From contig NC_135497.1 of NCBI RefSeq assembly GCF_052857255.1, positions 117,666,413 to 117,730,412 on the forward strand: a stretch of 64,000 nt of DNA, given 5' to 3'. Under the pieces are notes generated by a model. The model was not told where the DNA came from and did not search any database. It was given only the letters and a program-made list of their open reading frames with translations. Below, piece by piece: positions 48,552-59,564 of the stretch. A program made the position numbers and the translations under genes. Source of the stretch: Amblyomma americanum (taxonomy: Eukaryota > Arthropoda > Arachnida > Ixodida > Ixodidae). Numbering within the stretch: the first letter of the stretch is position 1; each line of letters starts with the position of its first letter.

Positions 48552-48945
48552 CCGGCTGCGGTGGATCAGTGGCTACAACGTAAGACCCGATCGCACTTGT
48601 CTAGAGCGCTCAAGCGGTGTGCTGCGGAGCAAATGAAGCGAAATCTTATCGCAGCCGCGCTGCTAAGTCCAAGGAGCTTGTGCCTGTGTTGTTCGCATGT
48701 ATAATCGACTGCGCTCGAGCGCAAATATTACAAGCGAAAGTCAGGTACCTGGTTTAGAATTTCGCTTTATTTCATCCGCACCGCAACGTTCGAGCGCTCT
48801 AGACAAGTATGATCGGGTCTGTACGGCTGTCGAGAACAATGTCGCGGGTTCGAATCCCGGCCACGGTGGCCGCATTTCGATGGAGAGCCTAGAGAGCCTT
48901 TAAAGAGCCTCAGGTGGTCTAAATTTATCGGGAGGCCTTCAGTAC
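48552..48945 (+). mobile_element. tRNA-derived SINE split by a MITE
   Basis: The head CCGGCTGCGGTGGATCAGTGGCTA (48552-48575, box A) is separated from CGGCTGTCGAGAACAATGTCGCGGGTTCGAATCCCGGCCACGGTGGCCGCATTTCGATGG (48824-48882, box B) by a 238-bp insert. Removing the insert and one GTA puts box A and box B at normal spacing. The body is short (CCTCAGGTGGTCTAAATTTATCGGGAGG). It belongs to the second SINE subfamily. The tRNA-like head is not a tRNA gene because it lacks a closing acceptor stem. Confidence 0.85.
48583..48820. mobile_element. 238-bp MITE with about 62-bp inverted ends, GTA duplication
   Basis: Left AGACCCGATCGCACTTGTCT and right AGACAAGTATGATCGGGTCT are inverted copies. The match continues inward to ATTTCGCTT (about 62 bases, roughly 10-12 differences). 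Direct repeats GTA flank it (48580-48582 and 48821-48823). The interior is about 110 bases without coding capacity. It has inserted into a SINE, so its boundaries are independently confirmed. A 3-bp duplication fits PIF/Harbinger-like elements in size, although their usual TWA is not met. Confidence 0.88.
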
Positions 48946-49023
48946 ACGTCTATCATGGTTCATGTGCAGCTTCGGAACGTTGAAGCCTGCATACCATACT
49001 ATACAAAGTGCGCGGGGATACGT

Positions 49024-49232
49024 GTGTCCTAAATGCCATCAGTAGGTGCACGGTGTTGGCTTTCAACGGGAGTTTTGTTCCCTTTTTTCTTATATGGCGA
49101 ACGAAAAAGAAGCATTCATCGTTTAAAAAGGTCAAGGAGCGTTTATTTCGACCGAGCTCAGTTCCATCGCCTCCATCTCCTTCGGTAGCGGTCCAGTAGT
49201 TAGCCACCAAACAGGCAATGGCACGTGCTCCG
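49024..49232. repeat. Mosaic segment B, separate copy
   Basis: 209 bases match 52314-52522 with roughly 20 differences by eye. Key words are GGGAGTTTTGTT, GGCGAACGAAAAAGAAGCATTCAT and CCATCGCCTCCATCTCCTTCGGT. It is flanked by unrelated sequence on both sides relative to the other copy. Confidence 0.85.
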
Positions 49233-50147
49233 AAGTCGCCCGTCGTTGTCGTAATCTTTGTATTTTGTGCTTGGGTTTTCTTCTGAAACCCTGGTTGCAC
49301 AAAATTGCTTTTCGGTTAACTCTTACGCACTGCATGCACGACGGCAGGTCGCGGAGGAGAAATGGTGCGAATAAGTGCGACCGTAGAGAGGGCGCATTCG
49401 ACGCGTGGCTGGAAAGGCACCCCAGTTCACTTGACCTTCAGCAGCTCCCGTTCTCAGCTGGCACAATCCCAACACTAAACGTGGCCGATCCGGCGCTTGC
49501 TTCCGTTACCAAAAATCACTTTTCCATCTTGGCCACAACTGCACCGTTTTAGACCAAATTATTATAGTTCAGTTGAAGACTCACTCTGCTGGTCACGGAC
49601 ATCTAAAGTGAGAAATATTTGTTTTCTGAGAACGCCCACGATAGCTTATATCTTTTTTCCTTTTTTTTCAACACACTTGCGAGCAATTGACTCCCTGACA
49701 TTCCCTTAAAGGAGCACAAGTTTTGCATTTTGCAGATACGTTTTGCGTGGCGTTGCAAGTGACGGCCAAACCGAAACCCCCGCAGATGTCACAGGCTGTT
49801 ACAGACTCTCGTCCCAGTCGGCAAAGAGGAAGAATAGTGAGGCCTACTCCGTATGTGGAAGTATAACTATGCATGGAAGCGCTCGAAACCACAGCTGTTC
49901 TTGACATTCTTTCTGCGCTGAGAAGTTGAAGCCTTTTCTTTGTCCTGTGGCTTGCTCGGTGCTCCCTGCCGGCAGTATACTTAGCACAAGATGGCGCTGG
50001 TGGACTTGCTGCTCTCTCACCAGAGCGTCAAAATCTCGGAATCACGAGAATGACTATTCACTTGCAAGCTCAAGCAGTATAACATAATTTCCCTTCCTGT
50101 GACTCGTGAACGCTTTGGGCGAAACTGCGCGAGAGATTGATATTGTA
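49233..50147. other. Unassigned DNA
   Basis: No gene or repeat recognised; the frame at 49265-49552 (95 codons) has no known motif. Confidence 0.35.
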
Positions 50148-50330
50148 AATTGCGAGGTTTAACGCCCCGAAGCGACACATAGGCAATGAGGGATGTTGTT
50201 GTTGAGGGCTTCGGAATAACTTAGACCAACTGGGAATCCTTGACATGCGCCGACATCGCACAGCACATGGGCATTTTTTACATTTCGCCCCAACGAAATG
50301 CGGCTGCCGCGGCCAGGCGAGAGCTTGACT
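50148..50330 (-). mobile_element. tRNA-derived SINE, second subfamily, headless
   Basis: The plus-strand order GCGAGGTTTAACGCCCCGAAGCGACACAT, GAGGGCTTCGGAATAACTTAGACC, GACATCGCACAGCACATGGGC, CGAAATGCGGCTGCCGCGGCC matches 43876-44081. It is cut before the tRNA-like head, and CCAGGCGAGAGC follows instead. Confidence 0.75.
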
Positions 50331-50361
50331 AAGAGCTTGTTAACTCCTTGTTAACTTCCAT

Positions 50362-50540
50362 TATAAGAACTCATCACCATCAGCCTGACTATGCCCACTG
50401 CAGGACAAGGGCCTCTCCCATGTCTCTCCAATTAACCCTGCCCTGTGCCAGCTGCGGCCACCTTATCCCCGCGAACTTCTTAATCTCATTTGCCCACCTG
50501 ACTTACAGACGCTCCCTGCTGCGCTTGCCTAAAAAGGGCT
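50362..50540 (-). pseudogene. RTE-like LINE, extreme 3' coding end
   Basis: On the minus strand an uninterrupted piece reads RWANEIKKFAGIRWPQLAQG, RVNWRDMGEALVLQWA, then a stop (about 50386). This pattern (RW.DDI.K.AG..W...A..R..WR..GEA) ends the RTE/BovB-type ORF2. The 3' end is a short GAT-type tail (CATCACCATCAG on plus, 50371). Only the last about 40 codons remain. It is in a different place from the 14.3-22.8 kb RTE copy and has the end that that copy lacks. Confidence 0.72.
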
Positions 50541-50714
50541 TCAACAAGCTATTATAATCTAGCCCATATAACGCGTCAAGCTTTGTTAAATGCATGCTTG
50601 TTGAATGCAGCTGACTTGGATCAGGTGCACTGTTAAGAACACTACGACAGACTTCAACTCCTGCCCTCGCCTCTGCGCCAGCCTTGTGGAGTTGGTGTCA
50701 TCTCAGAGGCAGAG

Positions 50715-50817
50715 ATGTGTTAGATGATTAGGATGAACAGGCTGTGGACAAGAAAGTTTGGAAGATGCCGCCATCATTTGAAAGGGTGACACATCCTTTC
50801 GTTTATGGCATTATAGT
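50715..50817. repeat. Mosaic segment A, separate copy
   Basis: 103 bases (ATGTGTTAGATGATTAGGAT to GCATTATAGT) match 52213-52315 with two substitutions that I can see. Flanks differ on the right; on the left a short CAGAGG word may continue the match. Confidence 0.88.
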
Positions 50818-51886
50818 AGATTAGTATCAATGGCAGCAGCTGTGGCTTCATGCAAATAAAACGAGGGAGGCGTTAGCAGTGCAAGGCAAATGGTTTCGGA
50901 TAGCTCAAGTCTCACTTCTTTCATTATTTTCTGTTTTGCCTCAATTTCGACTCCCGAAAAGAACTAGCGTGTTGTAAGGTTTAATACCATGTAGTCTCAG
51001 TGTTCCTCCAGGGCTGGGGTAATGGGCGCCACTGGCACCACCAGCCTCAACTCTACGCCCTTCGTGCTGCGAGGAAAGCACGCGGAGCACTCTGACCGGC
51101 CGGCAGAGCACGCATCTTTCCATACAGACCCGGGTATTCTGTGCTCGCGAAGCACGCGCCCCGAGCCGGCATAAGGTTCGCGGACTGCGGAACGGGGTAG
51201 AAGGATTCGGTTCCAGCAACGCCTATTTTTAGACGCGCCGCGCTTTTGAACCCAGCCCGACCCGTGTAGTCGTTGCGAATCACGCTGCTCAGAGCCTGTG
51301 CACAGGACGGCGTCACTTTCGGATACCTGCCACGGCTTTCCTCCGCGACGGCCCGCTCCACAACAGCTCCCGTTCGGCTGCTCTCATGGACGCCGCCGAG
51401 GAACAACGCTGCACGCTTTCAGGCAAACGCTCAAGCGGTAGAGGTGGGGCATGGTGCCCGCCACGTTGCCAGCGCCGTGAAAGCCAGCATGCATGGTTAT
51501 CGGAAAACTTTGTCAGCAGAACCGCGGTACCATAACTAAAGTTCCTCAGGTGTGGTGTTGCGGTGTTCCGGAGACTTGTAAGCCCAGAAGAAATGAACGT
51601 GTGCAGCATCCGCGCTCTCAAGAGAACCTATGTTCGCCGCTATTGAAGTGTTCGCAGTTGTTTGGTAATCAGGATCCAGATTGCGAAACATGTTCGCGTG
51701 TCCGTACTGAAGGTTGGATCGGGCACGTGCCTGCATTCCTGTGCTGGATGATCACGGCAGACAGCGAAACAGTGACTGATGTTTAGGCCAAAATATACAA
51801 CGTGAGAATGTGTGCATCATGTTTATGAATCTCGCTGCAGTTTTATGGAATTACTGTGCTTTGTAGAAAAGGCCGAAGTCAGCTGG
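50818..51886. other. Unassigned DNA
   Basis: No gene is recognised. Opposing frames of about 90-117 codons near 51050-51620 have no motifs and overlap each other. Confidence 0.35.
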
Positions 51887-52092
51887 CGTAGTGGTGGTCA
51901 CGTGATGGAAGTCGCGTTCATTGTTTTTGAGCTTGCTGCATGTTTCGAGCCTTCTGCATGCAGAACCAATTTTATCTGGTGATCCACTAGCGAAACCCTG
52001 TACAGCAAGATGGTCGCAGAATGAACGTTCAAGCAGCCTTGATTTTTTTCCTAAGACAAAAGGTCATCAGAAAATTCGCTAATTTTTTAAGC
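51887..52092. repeat. Mosaic segment C, separate copy
   Basis: 206 bases match 52532-52738 with roughly 15-18 differences by eye (GGTCACGTGATGGAAGTC, ACCAATTTTATCTGGTGATCCAC, GAATGAACGTTCAAGCAGCC). Flanks are unrelated. Confidence 0.85.
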
Positions 52093-52212
52093 ACCTTAAA
52101 CATTACTGTATGTTGTACTTCACTGTACTCTACTGACTATTGTCGCTCCGTAGTTGGCACTGAGCAGTTAATCTTGCTTTTACAGACATTCTTTGCAGAG
52201 GTAGCGATGATT

Positions 52213-52820
52213 ATGTGTTAGATTATTAGGATGAACAGGCTGTGGACAAGAAAGTTTGGAAGATGCCGCCATCATTTGAAAGGGTGACACATCCTTTCGT
52301 TTATAGCATTATAGTGTCCTATATGCCATCAGTAAGTGTAAGGCGTTGGGTTTCGACGGGAGTTTTGTTTCCTTTTTTCTTATCTGGCGAACGAAAAAGA
52401 AGCATTCATGGTTTAAAAAGGTCAGGGAGCGCTTATTTCGACCGAGCTCAGTTCCATCGCCTCCATCTCCTTCGGTGGCGGTCCAGTAGTTAGCCACCGA
52501 ACATGCAATGGCACGTTCTCCGCGTAGTGATGCGTAGTGATGGTCACGTGATGGAAGTCACGTTCATTGTTTTTGAGCTTTTTGCATGTTTCGAGCTTTG
52601 TGCATGCAGGACCAATTTTATCTGGTGATCCACGAGCGAAATCCTGTAGAGCAAGATGGGCGCAGAATGAACGTTCAAGCAGCCCTGATTTTTTCCTAAG
52701 ACAAAAGGCCATTAGAAAGTCCACTAAATTTTTTAAGCGACCCTACGATCTCCAAGTCCTTGCCACGACACTGTCCTGATCCAACCACATTTCAAAGAGG
52801 ATTTAGCGTAGACATTCAGT
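52213..52820. repeat. Composite block A-B-C-D, 608 bp
   Basis: Four segments that occur singly at 50715-50817, 49024-49232, 51887-52092 and 53404-53485 stand here in one contiguous string: A 52213-52315, B 52314-52522, C 52532-52738, D 52739-52820. A and B overlap by two bases (GT). Between B and C a 10-base word CGTAGTGATG is duplicated (52522-52541). C and D abut. Junctions show no GT-AG splice signatures, so this is not a simple processed transcript. The origin is unknown. Confidence 0.85.
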
Positions 52821-53403
52821 GCAAAAAAATGTTCTGCACCCGGTGGAGCTTGCAGAAGAAGGTATACAATGTTATGCAAGAAGCTTTGGAAGAAGATGAT
52901 GAAGAACTTGCATACGTAGGAGCAGAAGATAGCCTTGATAGAATACGCGTGCTTCTATGGGAGCTCTCTTGAGAAGAAATCCAAACAGATAGGCTCGATG
53001 TAATCAAAGGCCTTCATTAGGAGACCCTGTTCTAACAACACACACACACGTCTTTATGAATGCGGAAATGCATTTCACTGCTACACCCGCGGGGGTAATG
53101 AGGAGTGGAAAGGCGCGGTGGAGCCTGGCCACTAGTGGTCGGTCACGTATAACCTTGCTGTAGGAGGAGGACGCAATGAGCAAAGACGGATTAACTGTCG
53201 CGCGAAGCACTCCGCCCGCCCTCGCTCGTCACGTCCAGAGGAGGAGGAAGGAGCATTCACCGACATGACTATTTTTTTTTCGTGTGTGCGTGTGTTTCTG
53301 GCACCTGGAAATTCGTTTCATACTACGCATTTTTCTTTAAAACAGGCCTCGCTCACTCCCACTCGTTGCTTCCGCCTTTTCTACAGCTCGCCTCCCTACT
53401 AGT
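52821..53403. other. Unassigned DNA after the composite block
   Basis: A plus frame ends at 52970-52972 with an acidic stretch MQEALEEDDEELAYVGAEDS (about 52874-52933). It has no start of its own outside the composite block and no family match that I know. A CA patch lies near 53036-53048. Nothing else is recognised. Confidence 0.3.
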
Positions 53404-53485
53404 GACCCTACGATCTCCAAGTCCTTGCCACGAAACTGTCCTGTTCCGACCACATTTCAAAGAGGATTTAGCGTAGACATTCAGT
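53404..53485. repeat. Mosaic segment D, separate copy
   Basis: 82 bases (GACCCTACGATCTCCAAGTC to GTAGACATTCAGT) match 52739-52820 with three differences visible. Confidence 0.87.
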
Positions 53486-53489
53486 TGAA

Positions 53490-54340
53490 CTCGTCTTATC
53501 TATAGCTCCTGCTTCGATACTTGCTGGAGTGCCATCTCAAATGGCGATTGCGCCTAGGGTGTGCTACCGTTTCACGGTGGCCGACGCTCTCCTTGGGGGC
53601 CCGGAACAATGTCCTTCCCCCCAGCCGCTCGCACGTCGCGGCGCCGAAACGGCCGGGGTCGCGGCTTCTTCCTCGCCACAGCGGTCCCACACATGACGGA
53701 CCTCTATTTCGGGTGCGCGCGGCTCCGCTCGCGCGCTCATCCATCACCGGCGCAAATATTGGCTACGCGAGGTCGCGCGGCGCTGACACCGGGCTACAAG
53801 TTCGCCGCACGCTCTCGCCGCCGACTGACTGACTGACTCAGTGACTGCGCTGTCCGACCGGGTATTAGCCCCGCGGCTCTGACAGGTGACGTACGTGGCC
53901 GCCGCGGCTGCGGGCGCGCTTCTTCCCCCCCCCCCCCCTTTCCTTCGCCCCCACTGCTGCTGCTGTTTGCGTGCTCGAGCGTGTCTCGCGCCGCGTTGAT
54001 CTTGCCAACATGCTGTCCTCTTGCTTCCGCCGGGAAGATTAAGCGCAGTGAAAACTCCCGGCAGCGCTGCCACTGTTTACAAGACACGACGGGCACCCGG
54101 CCCGTGTCTACACGACCGGGAAGAGCGATGCCGGCGCTCCCCTTTCTTCGGGCGCCCCCTGGCGAACGCCCCCGGTGGAGAAGGCTGCGCTGCGCCCTGC
54201 TGCCGAGGCCGGTTTAATGGACCCGAAGAGGGCGATTAAGAGCGCCACCGTCAGTGGCGGGGAGCTCCCTCCGACGCGAGCCGAATGCAAAGCAGTTGAA
54301 GCGCAGTGTCCTACGGCGCTCCTTAATAGCCTGGGTATCG
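53490..54340. other. CpG-rich block, C14 run, no gene recognised
   Basis: GC-rich and open on both strands; a C14 run lies at 53925-53938. GACTGACTGACTGACTCAGTGACT at 53823-53846 is a short tandem patch. Translations have no domain. Confidence 0.4.
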
Positions 54341-54440
54341 CTCCCTCTCTGTTTCTCTTCTTCGAGATACATACATGCATGCATGAACGTATGTATATCA
54401 GTATGTGTCTGTGATTGTGTGTACATACATACACACAAAC

Positions 54441-55292
54441 CAGTGGTCTCAAACATGCGACCCGCCGGGTCTAGCTAGCCCTGTTGTCCGCTGGCCCCAT
54501 AGGATTTGAACTGAACGGAATTTATTTCCGTTCGACGCGGTGGGGATGAGGTAAAAAGGCGCATTTCGCTGCTTGACTATATATACCTTGTCGCCCACAG
54601 CCTACAGTGGGTAACGCGGCAAAATACCTAAGCACACTGAAGAAGCATAATCTAGGGGCACGTAATACACCTAAAAAGATTTTTATATATTGTGAGAAAC
54701 TGGGTAAGTACGACGCACAAACACAAAGTAAGAAAAGAGGAGTCTCATCTATACAAAATATGACAGCTGCCAAAGAATGGCCCAAAAAGGAACCTATAGA
54801 AAGATAATGGCTCTTGAAACACATGCGAGAAAAAAAAATTCCTAAACATCACTGGAGCTGGTGATATTATCAAACAAACAGAGAATATTCGTGCACCTTA
54901 ACCAACATGTGCTCGCGATACAGTCAATCAGCCATTGTTCCTGACGAACCTCATTCGTTCCCCTTTTCTTGCCTTCTGATTCCGCAGCCGCAAATAATTC
55001 CTCGACGTCCGCTCGTTCCCGCCTACAATAACAGTTAGCATTACATGATGAGCGTTATAACGGCCTGGAAATTTTGAATACGACCGTAAAGAGAAAACAA
55101 CTTTAAAGAAATGGAAGGTTTGCCTGACGAGTTTTGGCTGACTTATTTGCTTTGGTTGTATTTTTTTAATGCGATTTGGCTGTATTTTCTTAGTTCATAC
55201 TTTTCTCCTGGGCTCCTCCTTTCTCCTTTTGGTCCGCGGGAGGCAAAAGTTATCAACACGGCCTGCGTGTTAAGACGAGTTTGAGGACCCTG
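54441..55292. mobile_element. Possible hAT-like non-autonomous element
   Basis: The left end CAGTGGTCTCAAACATGCG and the reverse complement of the right end (CAGGGTCCTCAAACTCGTC) share the CAG.GGT..TCAAAC pattern of hAT terminal repeats. Subterminal GACCCGCCGGG and GGTCCGCGGGAGG are also inverted relatives. I find no 8-bp duplication (left ACACAAAC, right CTCTAAGC). The interior has a small unrecognised frame (54607-54807) and no transposase domain. Tentative. Confidence 0.4.
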
Positions 55293-56637
55293 CTCTAAGC
55301 GAACAAACGGTCTAAGCTTGTTTAGCTAACGAGCCTCAAGCAAAGATGTTGCGACTAGTGCCCAGATAATTTAAAACTCCCATTTTTCTCGCACTCCACC
55401 TCGTCATCGCAACATGCGCGCACCACGCACTCCCATGAGCGAGATCCTGTCCGTTCTTGCTCTGTCTTCGTCTTTCGCGCAGTTCTTTCAAAGTGCTACA
55501 ACTCTCCAGCGCCCTTGGCGAATGACCACACGGATCACACTCGCGTTAACTAGCTTTTGAAAGCTCGAATTCTCCGTTGCGACGTACTCAGCGGTAAACG
55601 GTAGACAAAGGACGTCTTGAACCCTGGAGAAGTTGTTTCATGCAGCGGCCACTGTTGAATGGTTGCCTAGCAGAGCCGAAGGAATGCGTGAGCAGAAATA
55701 AGGAAAACAAAAATGAAAATATCGTCGGTACATTGAAGAAACTTTCTCAAACACGAATAGAATGAACGATTCGATGAAAAGAAACTAGAGTAAAAGTGGT
55801 TCTAAGAAACGGAAAACAAAAGTGCAGGTGACAATTTATGACCATTATAATAAATAGTTAACAAGTTGCCGGAGTTGTCTAACGTGTCATAGGCTGTTGC
55901 CACCAATGTACTCTATGGGAAGGAACCATGTGTTCAAACATCTGGAAATTTTCCTGGCAGCAGGGAACATTACACACACTAACAAACACTAGCAAACGAT
56001 TACAAGCCCATCAGTGCATAGTTTTCGCCTTTTCGCATTTTCGCACAGGTTTGCCTCGTGGATGTATGAAAGCCAGAAAAAAAAATGTTTTTGAATTATA
56101 ATCGGTCGCTAAAAAGAAGTGTTTTCACTGCAGTTAGCCAGTATAATTCTTTTTTAATGAGACCCTCTGATGCTTCTCTGTTTCGGCTCAATCTCTCATC
56201 ATCCATCGCGTTTTACGCACGTGATCGAAATTAAGCGAATGCTTTCCTAGCGTGACTGGAAAACAAAGCGTGTTCGCGCGTCCACCGCAAAAAAAAAGAG
56301 CGAAAAAAGACGAAGTATGGCGACACATACGATTGCCCGAGGACTTCGTGCAGGTGCCCGCACTTCGCCGAGTCTATCTGTACACTCCCGTGAGCAAAAG
56401 TAAAAGATCCCTCTTCGCATTCCGAACATCGCGCCTGCAGTCCAGATGGCGTGGCTGTTGACATTCTTTGTCGTTCGGTGTTTTCATTCAGTTACCAGAT
56501 AACATTGTGAGCCACGGACATCAATAACGCCTTTGTCGGACTCGACGCAAATGTGGTTCGAAAGGGTAGGGAGAGTCTCTTACTTGTGTGCCGGGGTGCG
56601 CATTTTCAGTGCGCTAGCAACGCCGCGGGAGAAGTTT
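55293..56637. other. Unassigned DNA
   Basis: No gene, RNA or known repeat recognised. Frames of 60-77 codons near 56231-56464 overlap on both strands. Confidence 0.35.
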
Positions 56638-56938
56638 TCGAATATTGGAATATTATAAGGTACTGTTACGTAAATATTGAAGGTAATCGTCCATTTTTCC
56701 GATACGTAACAAAATATTTCTCAAGTTTTTCCATCGCTCGCATCGAGTAGTTATGAGTGCCATAGAAAACCAATGGGGAACGTTTTTGACGTTAGCAAAA
56801 ACGTTAACAGCAAACAAATGCAAGCCTGTCGACGGGAGATCTGCGCATATATTGATTGTTATAGTAAAATCTTACAATTTATGAAAGAACTGGATTTCAT
56901 AAACTGTTTTGCGTTGAAAAATGATTTTGTCCAGAATA
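56638..56938 (+). repeat. Dispersed repeat family, copy 3
   Basis: It aligns end to end with 9232-9528 (TCGAATATTGGAATATTATAAGG to GATTTTGTCCAGAA) and with 2866-3018 over its 3' half. All three copies are on the plus strand. A C22 run begins 56 bases after its end. Confidence 0.65.
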
Positions 56939-56994
56939 GATGGGTATGTTGCGCCATGACAACTGTGCCACACCTCCGACGACAGCGCGTACAA

Positions 56995-57016
56995 CCCCCC
57001 CCCCCCCCCCCCCCCC
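56995..57016. repeat. C22 homopolymer
   Basis: Twenty-two consecutive C residues, the longest G/C homopolymer in the window. Confidence 0.9.
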
Positions 57017-59139
57017 ATTCAAACTCTCAGGGACATTTGAAATAAGTGTGCGTTTGACAGACGAAAACAAAGGCTGAACAGCAACAGAAAAGACGAGACA
57101 AGGGCGCAAGGCACCGACCGGCGAACGCCAGTCTCCGCTTGAGACATCCGGTGGCGACTGCGGCATTTTCAGCACTGAGAAACTTCTTCCCGCCCATGCA
57201 TTGCTGAATAGCGGCAGCAGAGCAGCCCAAAATGATCCAAGTTTCTCTCCACAACGGCCATGGGATGTTCTCCGCACGTCGGCAAGAGCGTTTTTCGCGC
57301 GTCAGGTAGTGAGGCAGCCTTGTGGTCTCGATCACCGTTCCTGGCCACGAAAGAAGCCCCTTTCATGAGCGCCAGGCACGGCGCGTCGGTATACAGAGGG
57401 AGGAGGCTGGCTGGTAGCGTTTGTAAATAAAAACATGGCGGGCGGGGGAGCGAGCAATTTTGATGCGCCAAATTCAGCTCTTGGCCATCAGTTCAGTACT
57501 TCTCGACGCTGGCCGAGAAAGTTTAGGGTCAACACTTGCTCCCGGAGGGAAGGGAGAAAACGCAGGGCTTCTACCATTGCCCGCGGCCTTCGGTGGCCGA
57601 CGACGATATAGTGTGACGCCCTGTTTTCTTCGAGGCACGTGTTTTCTTCGGCCCCGCAGCGAGCACAAGAGGGGTATTTATCTCGGGGTCGTAGACCCCT
57701 TGTTTATGCAAAGTAGCCATTTCAGGGTCTCGGTGTTACTCGGGCGGCTATCACGGCTCGCGCAAGATAGGCTCACCACTAAGGTCCTGTTTGCTCTAGC
57801 GGAGAACACCGTGTTGTTCCGCGGTTCTGGGCGCCAGCTCGTGACTTCGAGTGTCGCGGTGGTGTTTTGATAGGCCGGCCTGTTTACCTTATGCGTAGGT
57901 GGGGAGCAATTACTTAACAAACGGCTGTCAGGAGCGATGCCCCCCCCCCGTGCAAGGTCACCTTGCGCAACCAACCCGACAGGTCGTAGCAAACAACCCA
58001 CGGTTTCAGTGGGTTTACCTCGTGGCAGGTATATCCGTACACCACTTTTTCCCAGACTGATTGAGACACAACACATAATAGGCACTTTACTGCCAAGCCT
58101 AAAAATTATTTAAAACTAATTCATCTGTAAACAAGTATTAAGGACAAACCTTCCACCAAGGTAAAATCGCTTCACTCACTTTCGTTGCGAACGGGCCATA
58201 GGAGATGGCTTGACGAGGCGAATGCCCGTATGTTCTTTTGAGGCCGGTGCAGAAGGCCGTCGCGCATTTGAACATATCGGTGAACGCGCGTTAAGGTCGT
58301 GCGAATAAAAACGAGCGCTTCATTGTATGTTTTGTGGGTGAAGGAGAACAAGCAAGTTTTACCATGGTTGATAAGCTTGGTTCGCATGTAACCAGAGCAG
58401 CGAATGGATTTGCGGGAAAAAAAAAAAAAAACTTGGAAACTTAATTGGCACGATGGGCCCCCAGACGTTTCATTGAAAAAAAAAATGAACACGCTTCTGA
58501 CTTTGTTATCAGCACAGTGTTGATGGAACAGCCGTGTTTCTAGTGGAGGTTTACAAGCACGGGACTTAGAGCGCCCGGAACGTGCGCTGTGAACTGATTT
58601 CATGGTTTCTGCAGCTTATTCACAAGCGTACGAATGGCATTCCACAGCTACTTCAGCATTACTACAGCTTGCCGTTCCTGCTCTGGCAGTTTATCGGGAG
58701 CGGATAAGGGGCTCAGTGGCGTTGGTTTACGCTGAAGCACAGCAAGGTGCTGTAGCTTCGACTGCGGAAGTCATGCTTCGAAGAGAAGTCCATGCCCAAT
58801 CAATGAGCCATCCTTGCCAATCAGTCGACAGTCCTTGGGACAATTCAATCCTAGCCCATGCTGCTTCTACGCTCGCGCCTACGCCGAAATCACACTTCTT
58901 CCTGTAAGCTTCACAGAGCTGCGAAGGCGCTCTGTGACGTTTCGGCCGTGTTTTACATCCCTCGCCAACGGACTTCTGGGGACATGTCAGCATGCGCGTG
59001 CCCGCTTTCGCAACACGGATAGGAGACTCCGTGTCAGTGTTTTCTGCCTCCACTGTGTGTAGAGCTGTAAAATCTGAAGGGAACAACCTGCCCGGTGTGT
59101 GCAGCATGTTTAAAGCTTGAAAGAACTTGTTGTTAAGAA
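57017..59139. other. Unassigned DNA
   Basis: No gene is recognised. Frames up to 143 codons (57460-57870 plus, 58172-58603 minus, 58727-59155 minus) have no motifs. A C10 run lies at 57940-57949 and an A run at 58419-58431. Confidence 0.35.
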
Positions 59140-59312
59140 GGAGTTGCGCTGACATAAAGGACGAACACAGGAAAGGCGATGTAGACGAAAACAGCGCAAA
59201 CTATCAAGTGATTTTATTCGGATCAATGTTCCTTATATAGGCAGTGTACACATGTGCCTAAACAAGAGGTGGGTGGAAGCGAGAGAGAGGGTAAATCTAC
59301 CCTGGGAACAAA

Positions 59313-59564
59313 TCAACAAAACGGGCGCAGGAAGTTTTTTTCCCCATTATACAGGGTAACTGATGCGTCACTAATACAATCCTCGCTCTCTAACTTGGTG
59401 TAGTAAGCTTCCAGAAGCTCACGGCCTACTTTGTCTTTACTCCAGCCTAGAATCTTGATCCCCTTGAGCCGTGGTTCACTACCTTTGCATGCAATGCAAT
59501 GAGCCGGCAAATTTGCTCCTTCCCTGTTCCGCATCATCTGGTCGACAGATGATGCGTCATGCAG
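59313..59564 (-). pseudogene. GIY-YIG endonuclease, C-terminal half
   Basis: Minus strand: LHDASSVDQMMRNREGANLP, AHCIACKGSEPRLKG, ILGWSKDKVGRELLEAYY and CISDASVTLYNGE, closing at a stop near 59313. The LPAHC..C motif, the K/R-rich ILGW..DK..RE..EA helix and the CIS..S end are standard for the Penelope endonuclease C-terminus. It is continuous with 59941-60062 once the LINE is taken out. Confidence 0.85.

Noticed and set aside
48111..48704. 197-codon plus frame
   Set aside because: It overlaps the SINE head and the MITE arm, so its 3' part is repeat DNA; the rest has no motif.
48953..49300. Minus frame conserved between 48953-49300 and 52309-52497 as a possible gene
   Set aside because: The two copies differ mostly at amino-acid-changing positions, so there is no sign of selection on protein; the shared openness follows from the duplicated segment B.
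52213..52820. Composite block as a retrocopied spliced transcript
   Set aside because: Segment order does not match the order of the single copies and no GT-AG borders are present at any junction.
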